From the NCBI GenBank assembly GCA_020622085.1, contig JAHRYM010000001.1, forward strand, positions 1,777,620-1,841,619: DNA of 64,000 bases. The letters run 5' to 3'. Numbering within the stretch: position 1 is the stretch's first letter; every line of letters starts with the position of its first letter. A program made the position numbers and the translations under genes. This stretch comes from Paracoccaceae bacterium (lineage in GTDB: Bacteria > Pseudomonadota > Alphaproteobacteria > Rhodobacterales > Rhodobacteraceae). The notes under the pieces are model-generated. The model did not search any database and had not been told where the DNA came from. It saw nothing but the letters and a program-made list of their open reading frames with translations. Shown here in pieces: positions 8,611 through 15,518 of this stretch.

Positions 8611-8725
8611 GGGACGATTCTCCGCCGTACCGACTGTTCTAACGCAATCGCAGTCTTCTTCTTATTCCGGCGAAATTAGGGCCAGAATCGGCCACCGTTC
8701 AACCCCGATTGGTGACGCTTTCGCA

Positions 8726-9664
8726 CTAATCGGCGCGTTCATGCCCAAGCCGGTGTTCCCGCCAGATGATCAGGACGCCCGCCAGCATGATCAGCCCCGC
8801 CCCAAGGATCACCATGGCTGTCGGACTCTCGTCGAACACAAGATATCCGACCAGAACCGCAAGGACCATCGATGCATAGTCAAAGGGCGCCACGACCGAG
8901 GCATCCGCGTGGCGGTAGGACGAGGTCAGGAAGACCTGTGCCAGCCCGCCCAGCAAGCCGATGGCGACCAGGAGCGCAAAGGTGGGCATGTCGGGAATTG
9001 ACCAGCCGAATGGCAGCGTGAGCAGCGACAATCCTGCCGCATTTGCCGAAAACCAGAAGACGATTGCCGTGGTTTTTTCCTCGGCAACCAGGCGGCGGAC
9101 AGTCACCTGCGCCAGCGCGGCAAAGACGGCCCCCGTCAGCATCACGATGGCCCCAAGCGTGGCCAGCGGCGCGACCGACCCCTCCGTGCCGCCCGGAAGG
9201 CCGTGCAAGGCCGTCAGATGCGGCGACATCACGATCACCACGCCGACCATGCCAAGCGTGACGGCAAAGATGCGAAATCCGCGCACCACCTCGCCCAGGA
9301 ACATCGCGGCGAAGATCACTGTCAGCATCGGTGCCGCATAGCCGATCGCCGTTGCCTCGGGCAGCGGCAGCATGCCAAGCCCGGCGAAGGTGAACCCCAT
9401 CGAGGCCGTTCCCGCCAGCCCGCGCCAGAAATGGCCAAGCCTGCTCCGAACCCGGAGACCTTCGCGCAGGCCACCGCCGGCGCCGCGCTGGAACAGCAAC
9501 CAGACGAGGATCACCGGTGTCGCAAAGGCCGAACGGAAGAACACCACCTCGCCCGGCGGGATCCGGTCGGCGACGACCTTGATCAGGCTCGACATCGCCA
9601 CGAAGATGGCAACCGACGTCAGCTTGAAAAGGATGCCGCGCAGCGGCCCCTGCGGCAGGGTCAT
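8726..9664 (-). CDS. DMT-family (EamA) transporter
   Basis: The 312-residue integral membrane protein has about ten hydrophobic helices arranged as two EamA repeats (about residues 10-145 and 165-300). Motifs such as FFRSAFATPVIL, PLPEATAIGYAAPMLTVIFA and FDYASMVLAVLVGYLVF are typical of RhaT/EamA drug-metabolite exporters. The substrate cannot be predicted. It reads away from the phosphoesterase gene on the same strand, with 73 bases between them, and may share transcription with it. Confidence 0.85.
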   Translation of the reverse strand: MTLPQGPLRGILFKLTSVAIFVAMSSLIKVVADRIPPGEVVFFRSAFATPVILVWLLFQRGAGGGLREGLRVRSRLGHFWRGLAGTASMGFTFAGLGMLPLPEATAIGYAAPMLTVIFAAMFLGEVVRGFRIFAVTLGMVGVVIVMSPHLTALHGLPGGTEGSVAPLATLGAIVMLTGAVFAALAQVTVRRLVAEEKTTAIVFWFSANAAGLSLLTLPFGWSIPDMPTFALLVAIGLLGGLAQVFLTSSYRHADASVVAPFDYASMVLAVLVGYLVFDESPTAMVILGAGLIMLAGVLIIWREHRLGHERAD

Positions 9665-9737
9665 GTAGCGATTCCCGGCTCATGCACGATCCGCCCCACA
9701 AGGCCCGCCGCGACGCGGCAGGGCAAGGGGCGATCGC

Positions 9738-10496
9738 TCACTCCACGACAAGAAGTTCCGGGTCGCGGCCGGGCTGAAGCCGCGCCGCCGAAAGCCGGCC
9801 AGACTTCCAGGCGCCGGTATCAAGGTTGATCCGCCAGCCATGGACCGTCGCGTGCTCCACCGGCACATGGCCATGGACCACGATCCTCTCACCCAGATCT
9901 GCTGGCGGCAGCAGATCGGCGATTTCGCCGTGGCGCTGCCAGACCAGTTCGGCCTTGCCCTGCGCCCGCAGTGGCACCTCGGCGGCCGCACCGGCATGGG
10001 TCAGAACATGACTGCCGAAGCTGCGCCCCAGGGGCAACGCCCGCAGGAAGGCATGTTCTTCCCAGCCCAGCACGTCCTGCCAACGGTTGCGCAGGGCCGT
10101 GACACTTTCGCCGGGCATGCGGGTGATACCCCAATCGGCCAGCGCCTCGGCGCCGCCATGCGTCAGCCAGCGCTCCGCGGACTCGGGGTGATCCAGAAAC
10201 CGCAGCGCCATGTCTTCGTGATTGCCGAGAATCGCCAGCCGCGTGATCGCCGGATCGGGTGCCAGCATCCGCGCGATCACCTGTCGGCTCTGCGGACCGC
10301 GGTCGATCAGATCCCCAAGCAGCACCACCGTCGCCTGTGGCGTCCGGCGCCGGATCATCGCCTCCAGCCGGTCATAAAGGTCGACCCGGCCATGGACATC
10401 GCCCACGGCCCAGAGCGCAGGCGGCACGGGGTGTTCAACCCAGACTGCGGGCGCGCGCCTGTCATGCAGCTTTTTCAACAGCTTGCGAAACGGCAT
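9738..10496 (-). CDS. Metallophosphoesterase (serine/threonine phosphatase-like)
   Basis: The 252-residue enzyme carries the calcineurin-like signatures in order: GDVHGR near residue 32, GDLIDRGPQS near 60 and GNHED near 91, then later histidines at LTHGG, LTHAG and VHGHVP. These bind a two-metal centre. It resembles bacterial PrpA/PP2A-like phosphatases and ApaH relatives, so protein phosphatase or nucleotide hydrolase activity is possible. The ATG at 10496 gives a full-length protein. About 107 bases of unassigned sequence separate it from the PIN gene upstream. Confidence 0.85.
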   Translation of the reverse strand: MPFRKLLKKLHDRRAPAVWVEHPVPPALWAVGDVHGRVDLYDRLEAMIRRRTPQATVVLLGDLIDRGPQSRQVIARMLAPDPAITRLAILGNHEDMALRFLDHPESAERWLTHGGAEALADWGITRMPGESVTALRNRWQDVLGWEEHAFLRALPLGRSFGSHVLTHAGAAAEVPLRAQGKAELVWQRHGEIADLLPPADLGERIVVHGHVPVEHATVHGWRINLDTGAWKSGRLSAARLQPGRDPELLVVE

Positions 10497-10603
10497 TCGG
10501 GTCTTGCCTCACCCCCGTGCGATACTTTTCGGGCACCCTGTCACGTCGGGGCACCGAAGGCCAGCCATCAGGGCGCGTCGGCGGATCGCGGGCGCCCGGT
10601 CCA

Positions 10604-11146
10604 TCACCCGCCCAGCCGCTTGCCCAGGCGCGGCAGGCGTGCGCGTTTCAGAAGCACGCGCATCGGCTGCGGCTCTGTCGAGAGTCTTTCAGCCGTTGCG
10701 CGCACCGCCTCGCAGACCGATCGCACGCGGCCCGGCGCCTGGTCGTGAAGCGTTAGCAGGAAGGCATCGGGATCTTGCCGCGCAATCCCCTCCTCCGCCA
10801 AGGCCCCGCGCGGGAAATCCGTGGCGTTGAAGGTGATGATCAGATCCGCGCCCCCGGCAATGGCGGCGGCCAGCACATGGATATCGTTCGGGTCCGGCAG
10901 CCACAGACGCCGCTCCAGTCCTTCGGGAACGGCGACCTCCGCCTGCGGCCAGGCGCTGCGCAGTGCTGCCACCTCGCCCCGTGCCATGGTCTCGGCCACC
11001 GGGCCAAGCTTTGCCGTTGCCCGCGCCCATTCCTCAAGGATCCGCGCCGACCAGAGCGGTGTGTAAACTCCCGCCCGCGCGACCCCGATCAGGATTTCGC
11101 GCAGGACAGTCGGGTAAAGGACGCAGGCATCCAGAAGCGCTTTCAT
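10604..11146 (-). CDS. VapC50-like PIN-domain ribonuclease, no antitoxin seen
   Basis: The 180-residue protein opens with LLDACVLYPTVLREILI, carries LWSARILEEWARA near residue 33, and has the acidic segment LPDPNDIHVLAAAI with ADLIITFNATDFP near 100-130. This is the pattern of PIN_3/VapC50-type toxins, which cut RNA. VapC toxins usually follow an antitoxin gene, but here the ATG at 11146 overlaps the stop of the RlmI-like methyltransferase gene (4 bases), and no antitoxin frame is present on either side. It may be an orphan toxin or a domesticated RNase. The ATG at 11146 is preferred to a longer frame from 11326 because it starts at the catalytic Asp strand. Confidence 0.7.
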   Translation of the reverse strand: MKALLDACVLYPTVLREILIGVARAGVYTPLWSARILEEWARATAKLGPVAETMARGEVAALRSAWPQAEVAVPEGLERRLWLPDPNDIHVLAAAIAGGADLIITFNATDFPRGALAEEGIARQDPDAFLLTLHDQAPGRVRSVCEAVRATAERLSTEPQPMRVLLKRARLPRLGKRLGG

Positions 11147-12372
11147 CCGTCCAGCCGGAAGAACAGCGCCTTGAGGTATCCGGTTTCCGCCAGTTGCGGC
11201 AGCATCGGGTGATCCGGACCCGCCGTCCCGGTATACAGAAGCTGGCTTCGCCGCCCGCCGCGCCCGATGCCTCGGGCCGAGGCGTTGCGGAAGCTTGTCA
11301 GGTCGGCGGCGTGGGAACAGGAACACAGCCCCAGATACCCCCCCGGCGCGACCAGCGGCGCGGCAAGGCGCGCGACGCGTTCATAGGCGCGCAGGCCCGC
11401 GTCCAGCGCCGGTTTCGCAGGCGCGAAGGCGGGCGGATCGCAGACCACCAGATCGAACTCTGCCCCTTCGGACGCCAGCGCCTCCATCACCGCGAAGGCA
11501 TCGCCCTGGCGGGTGTCGAAGCGGTCGGCCACGCCCATTGCCTTGGCGCCCGCCCCTGCCAGCGCCAGCGCCGGGGCCGAGGCGTCGACGGCCAGCGCGG
11601 ACGCGGCCCCCCCGGCCAGCGCCGCAAGCGCAAAGCCCCCCACATGCGAAAAGACGTCCAGAACCCGCGCCCCCTTGGCCAGCGCCTTGGCAAAGGCCTG
11701 GTTCGGGCGCTGGTCGTAGAAAAGCCCGGTCTTCTGGCCACCCATCAGATCGGCCATGTAGGTCGCGCCGTTCATCGGCACCGGGATCGGCGCCTCGATC
11801 CGCCCCGACAGAAGCACGGTTTCCTCGGGCAGGCCTTCCAGCCCCCGCGCCCGGCCAGAGCCGTTCTTCAGGATTGCCGTCACCCCGGTCACATCGGCAA
11901 GCGCGCCGGCCAGATCGTCGATCATGGCCTCGGCCCAGGCGGCGTTCGGCTGGATGACCGCCGCATCGCCGAAACGGTCGATGATGACGCCCGGCAGGCC
12001 ATCGGCCTCGGCATGGACAAGGCGGTAGAAGGGCTCGGCATAAAGCCGCGCCCGAAGCGCGAGCGCGCGGGCGATCCGGGCGGCGATCCAGGCGCGGTCG
12101 ATCACCGCCTCGGGGTCGCGGTCAAGGACGCGCGCGATGATCTTCGAGCCGGGGTTCACCGTGACCAGCGCCAGTGGCCGGCGCTCGCTGTCTTCCAGCC
12201 GGGCGAGCGTGCCGGGCCGTAGGCCTTGGGTGCGCCGGTCGGTGACCAGTTCATCGGCATAGACCCAGGGAAAACCGTGGCGGATGGCGCGGGCCTCGGC
12301 CTTGGGGCGCAGGCGAACGGGCGGGCGGGCGGGACCATCTGCGGACTGGTCTGTGCGGTCGGCTTCTGTCAT
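11143..12372 (-). CDS. Class I rRNA methyltransferase, RlmI family
   Basis: The 409-residue protein has an N-terminal PUA-like domain (about 20-95, including GFPWVYADELV) and a Rossmann methyltransferase domain. Key segments are GLFYDQRPNQ near 240, VLDVFSHVGGFAL (SAM motif I) near 260 and the catalytic DPPAFAP near 310. A CSCSHAAD segment carries the cysteines near the C-terminus. RlmI methylates C1962 of 23S rRNA in E. coli; the exact target here is inferred. The PIN gene follows with a 4-base overlap. The gene diverges from edd across a 190-bp region that holds a palindromic operator. Confidence 0.85.
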   Translation of the reverse strand: MTEADRTDQSADGPARPPVRLRPKAEARAIRHGFPWVYADELVTDRRTQGLRPGTLARLEDSERRPLALVTVNPGSKIIARVLDRDPEAVIDRAWIAARIARALALRARLYAEPFYRLVHAEADGLPGVIIDRFGDAAVIQPNAAWAEAMIDDLAGALADVTGVTAILKNGSGRARGLEGLPEETVLLSGRIEAPIPVPMNGATYMADLMGGQKTGLFYDQRPNQAFAKALAKGARVLDVFSHVGGFALAALAGGAASALAVDASAPALALAGAGAKAMGVADRFDTRQGDAFAVMEALASEGAEFDLVVCDPPAFAPAKPALDAGLRAYERVARLAAPLVAPGGYLGLCSCSHAADLTSFRNASARGIGRGGRRSQLLYTGTAGPDHPMLPQLAETGYLKALFFRLDG

Positions 12373-12473
12373 CTTGGTTCCATGAAGGGCTTTTCCTCGC
12401 CATAATCCGAACCCGCCTGCGCGGAAAGGCCAAAGCCCGATGAAATGGTTTCCAGGCAGTCTTGGCTTGCACA

Positions 12474-12485
12474 GTTAGCGCTAAC
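12474..12485. promoter_or_regulatory. Perfect 12-bp palindrome, LacI/GntR-type operator candidate
   Basis: GTTAGCGCTAAC is a perfect dyad in the region between the divergent rlmI-like and edd genes, 77 bases before the edd ATG. The TTAGCGCTAA core is typical of LacI-family operators that control sugar-acid catabolism in alphaproteobacteria. Control of edd by such a repressor is an inference; no regulator gene lies nearby. Confidence 0.6.
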
Positions 12486-12561
12486 GTAGTAGCGCAGCAG
12501 GATCGGGGCTGCTTCACTGGGGCTGTTCCCCGACACTCCGCCCCCGGTTCAGGTGCCCGCC

Positions 12562-14367
12562 ATGCCGCTTCATCCCGTCATCAATGATGTCACCGAACGA
12601 ATCCGCGCCCGTTCGCGCGAGACGCGCACGCCCTATCTGGCACGGATGGCGGCAGCTGCGGCCGCTGGCCCGTCCCGTGCGCATCTGGCCTGCGGCAATC
12701 TGGCCCATGCCTATGCCGCGATGGGGGCCGACAAACCCACCCTTGCGGAAGGCCGCGCACCGAATATCGGCATCGTCACCGCCTATAATGATGTCCTTTC
12801 CGCCCATCAGCCCTTCGAGGACTACCCCCGCCTGATCCGCGAAGCGGCCCGGGCCGCGGGGGTCACCGCACAGGTTGCGGGCGGCGTTCCCGCCATGTGC
12901 GACGGCGTCACGCAGGGCCGCCCGGGGATGGAGCTTTCGCTGTTTTCCCGCGACGTGATCGCCCTTGCCGGAGGCGTGGCGATGTCGCATGACACCTTCG
13001 ATGCGGCGCTCTACCTTGGCGTCTGCGACAAGATCGTGCCGGGCCTTGTCATTGCTGCGGCGACCTTCGGACATCTGCCGGCAATCTTCGTCCCCGCCGG
13101 TCCCATGACCTCTGGCCTGCCCAACGACGAAAAGGCCAGGGTGCGCCAGCAGTTCGCCACCGGTGACGTCGGGCGCGAGGCGCTGATGGCAGCTGAAATG
13201 GCCAGCTATCACGGCCCCGGCACCTGCACCTTCTACGGCACCGCGAACACCAACCAGATGCTGATGGAGTTCATGGGCCTTCACCTGCCCGGCGCAAGCT
13301 TCGTCAACCCCGGGACAGACCTGCGCGCGGCCCTCACCCGCGCTGCGGTTGAACGCGCGGCGGCGATCACCGCCATGGGCAAGGAGTACTGCCCGGTGGC
13401 CGAGGTGCTGGACGAGCGCGCCTTCGTCAACGGGATCGTGGGCCTGATGGCAACGGGAGGATCGACGAACCTTGTCCTGCACCTGCCGGCCATGGCCCGC
13501 GCCGCAGGGATCATCCTTGATCTTGACGACTTCGATGCGATCTCGGCCGTGGTGCCGTTGATGGCCAAGGTCTACCCCAATGGCCTCGCCGATGTGAACC
13601 ATTTCCACGCGGCCGGCGGTCTGGCCTGCATGATCGGCGACTTGCTTGCGGCGGGGCTCTTGCATGACGACACCCGCACCGTCGCGGGCCTGGGCCTGGC
13701 GCGCTATGCGCAGGAGCCGAAGTTGCAGGAGGGGCGCCTGGTCTGGACGGCGGGGGCCAGCGAAAGTCTCAACGACCGGATCCTGCGCCCGGTTTCGGCA
13801 CCCTTCCAGCCGAGCGGAGGCCTGCGGCAGTTGCAGGGCAGTCTTGGGCGCGGGGTGATGAAGGTTTCGGCCGTCCGCGACGATCACCGGGTGGTCGAGG
13901 CGCCCGCTCGGGTCTTCGACGACCAGGAATCTGTCAAGGCGGCTTTCGGGCGCAGCGAATTCATGTCCGATACGGTGATCGTCGTGCGCTTTCAGGGACC
14001 ACGCGCCAATGGAATGCCTGAGCTGCATTCGCTGACACCGATCCTGTCGGTTCTGCAGGATCGCGGTCTGCGCGTGGCGCTGGTGACGGACGGCCGGATG
14101 TCGGGGGCAAGCGGAAAGGTGCCGGCGGCGATCCATGTCTGCCCCGAGGCGGCAGATGGCGGCCCACTTGCCCGATTGCGGGACGGCGACCTTGTCCGGG
14201 TCGATGCCGAGGCTGGCACGCTTGACGTGCTGGCGCCCGATCTTGACGCCCGCGAACCGGTCCGGCCGGACCTGTCGCGCAACCATCACGGACATGGGCG
14301 TGAACTGTTCGACGCCTTCCGCCGCTCGGTCGGGCCGGCGGTGACCGGGGCTGCCGTCGTCGTATGA
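12562..14367 (+). CDS. edd: Phosphogluconate dehydratase
   Basis: The 601-residue enzyme converts 6-phosphogluconate to KDPG in the Entner-Doudoroff pathway. It aligns with E. coli Edd throughout, for example [29 protein letters not shown]-like [36 protein letters not shown]-like [12 protein letters not shown] and [13 protein letters not shown]. Cysteines at residues 113, 155 and 222 fit the Fe-S region; 155 and 222 match the E. coli cluster ligands. The ATG at 12562 is chosen. A GTG at 12553 is also possible. Eda lies 229 bases downstream, and a sugar-acid type operator lies upstream. Confidence 0.96.
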   Translation: MPLHPVINDVTERIRARSRETRTPYLARMAAAAAAGPSRAHLACGNLAHAYAAMGADKPTLAEGRAPNIGIVTAYNDVLSAHQPFEDYPRLIREAARAAGVTAQVAGGVPAMCDGVTQGRPGMELSLFSRDVIALAGGVAMSHDTFDAALYLGVCDKIVPGLVIAAATFGHLPAIFVPAGPMTSGLPNDEKARVRQQFATGDVGREALMAAEMASYHGPGTCTFYGTANTNQMLMEFMGLHLPGASFVNPGTDLRAALTRAAVERAAAITAMGKEYCPVAEVLDERAFVNGIVGLMATGGSTNLVLHLPAMARAAGIILDLDDFDAISAVVPLMAKVYPNGLADVNHFHAAGGLACMIGDLLAAGLLHDDTRTVAGLGLARYAQEPKLQEGRLVWTAGASESLNDRILRPVSAPFQPSGGLRQLQGSLGRGVMKVSAVRDDHRVVEAPARVFDDQESVKAAFGRSEFMSDTVIVVRFQGPRANGMPELHSLTPILSVLQDRGLRVALVTDGRMSGASGKVPAAIHVCPEAADGGPLARLRDGDLVRVDAEAGTLDVLAPDLDAREPVRPDLSRNHHGHGRELFDAFRRSVGPAVTGAAVVV

Positions 14368-14374
14368 GGAACTT

Positions 14375-14416
14375 CCCGCCTCCGGCGGGGATATTTCGAC
14401 CAAGATGAAAGGAAGA
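14375..14416 (+). repeat. Dispersed intergenic repeat, copy in forward orientation
   Basis: CCCGCCTCCGGCGGGG followed by ATATTTCGACCAAGATGAA lies just after the edd stop. The first part is a GC-rich self-complementary stem (CCCGCC..GGCGGG). The sequence matches, in opposite orientation, the copy at 14531-14575. Together they bracket the edd-eda spacer. Confidence 0.65.
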
Positions 14417-14530
14417 TCGGCGAGGTTCGGGACAAGGGAACCGGCTGGAAATCCAGCGACCGAAATGCCTGATGGTCCCGGTCCGCAGTCCCTTTGCCGC
14501 AGTGACCGTGGCCATCGGGGGGGCCATCGC

Positions 14531-14575
14531 CCTTCGTTTCTTCTTTGCCGAAATACTCCCGCCGGAGGCTTCCGC
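14531..14575 (-). repeat. Dispersed intergenic repeat, copy in reverse orientation
   Basis: CGTTTCTTCTTTGCCG, then AAATACTCCCGCCGGAGGC, is the reverse complement of the element after edd and shares its AT-box and GC-rich arm. The two copies form a long imperfect inverted repeat, so the edd-eda spacer RNA could fold on itself. Shorter relatives are at 8082-8105 and 56987-57011. Confidence 0.65.
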
Positions 14576-14596
14576 CCTCTCAGAAGGAACCAACGC

Positions 14597-15238
14597 ATGA
14601 CACCTGCCGAACAGTCCATTGCGGTTGACCATATCTGCCGGATGGCACCCGTCGTTCCGGTCCTTGTGATCGATGATTCCGCCGATGCGGCGGCACTGGC
14701 GCAGGCGCTGGTGGCGGGGGGGCTTAGTGCCCTTGAGGTCACATTGCGCACGGTGGCGGCGCTCGACGCCATCCGCGCAATGGCCGGGGTAGAGGGCTGC
14801 GTCGTCGGCGCGGGAACGCTGCTGACGCCTGCGGACGTGCGGGCGGCAAAGGCGGCGGGCGCAACCTTCGGGGTATCCCCCGGAGCGACGGACCGGCTGT
14901 TGGCCGCCTGCGAGGATGAGGGGCTGCCGCTTCTGCCGGGCGCGGCCACCGCGACCGAGGTCATGGGGCTTCTGGAGCGCGGCTATGGTGTCCAGAAATT
15001 CTTTCCCGCCGAAGCCGTCGGCGGGGCGGCCGCCCTGAAGGCAATCGGCGGGCCGCTGCCGCAGGTGCGGTTCTGCCCGACGGGCGGCATCGGCCCGGAC
15101 AATGCGCAGGCCTATCTCGCGCTGCCGAACGTACTTTGCGTGGGTGGAAGCTGGGTCGCGCCGAAAGGGCTGGTGACTGCAGGCGACTGGGCCGGGATCA
15201 CGCTTCTGGCTGCTGGCGCCAGCCGTCTGCGCGGCTGA
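14597..15238 (+). CDS. eda: KDPG aldolase (2-dehydro-3-deoxyphosphogluconate aldolase)
   Basis: The 213-residue class I aldolase splits KDPG to pyruvate and glyceraldehyde 3-phosphate, the step after Edd. The N-terminus (VPVLVIDD), the Glu in LEVTLRT (residue 47) and the Schiff-base lysine in VQKFFPAE (residue 134) are all present, with GTLLTPADV and FCPTGGI also in place. The ATG at 14597 is preceded by AGAAGGAAC. A longer open frame from 14405 reads through the spacer repeats and is rejected. The gene ends seven bases from the convergent small ORF downstream. Confidence 0.95.
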   Translation: MTPAEQSIAVDHICRMAPVVPVLVIDDSADAAALAQALVAGGLSALEVTLRTVAALDAIRAMAGVEGCVVGAGTLLTPADVRAAKAAGATFGVSPGATDRLLAACEDEGLPLLPGAATATEVMGLLERGYGVQKFFPAEAVGGAAALKAIGGPLPQVRFCPTGGIGPDNAQAYLALPNVLCVGGSWVAPKGLVTAGDWAGITLLAAGASRLRG

Positions 15239-15245
15239 GGCACCT

Positions 15246-15518
15246 TCAGCGCGTCTGGGCGGTGCGGGTGATGCGGCCGCGACGGGATGGCGTGGCGGCG
15301 GGCGCCAGCAGGCCTTCGCTCAGGACCCGAGTCATCGGATGGTCGGCGGCACCTGCGTAATGCGCAAGCGCTGCGCGCATCGCTTCGCGCGGATCGGTGT
15401 TGCCCTTGAGGCTCAGCGCCCAGTCCAGAAAGATCGACCGGCATTCCGGGGCGGTAATGCCGTCGATGCGATAGCTTTCCCGGATCAACCCCTTCGGGTC
15501 GGCCTCGCTCATATCCAT
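15246..15518 (-). CDS. Conserved small protein coupled to glnE (unknown function)
   Basis: This 90-residue acidic-to-basic protein begins MDMSEADPKGLIRESYRIDG and ends in a basic tail (PSRRGRITRTAQTR). The central part (ECRSIFLDWALSLKG, AMRAALAHYAGAADHPMTRVLSEGL) looks helical. I recognise no domain of known function. The ATG at 15518 overlaps the glnE stop by one base (TGATG), which indicates translational coupling. This suggests co-expression with nitrogen control, but that is inference. Confidence 0.65.
   Translation of the reverse strand: MDMSEADPKGLIRESYRIDGITAPECRSIFLDWALSLKGNTDPREAMRAALAHYAGAADHPMTRVLSEGLLAPAATPSRRGRITRTAQTR

Noticed and set aside
12514-14964. 816-codon minus-strand frame opposite edd
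   Set aside because: It lies antisense to a clear edd gene and is a GC-rich shadow frame with no domain.
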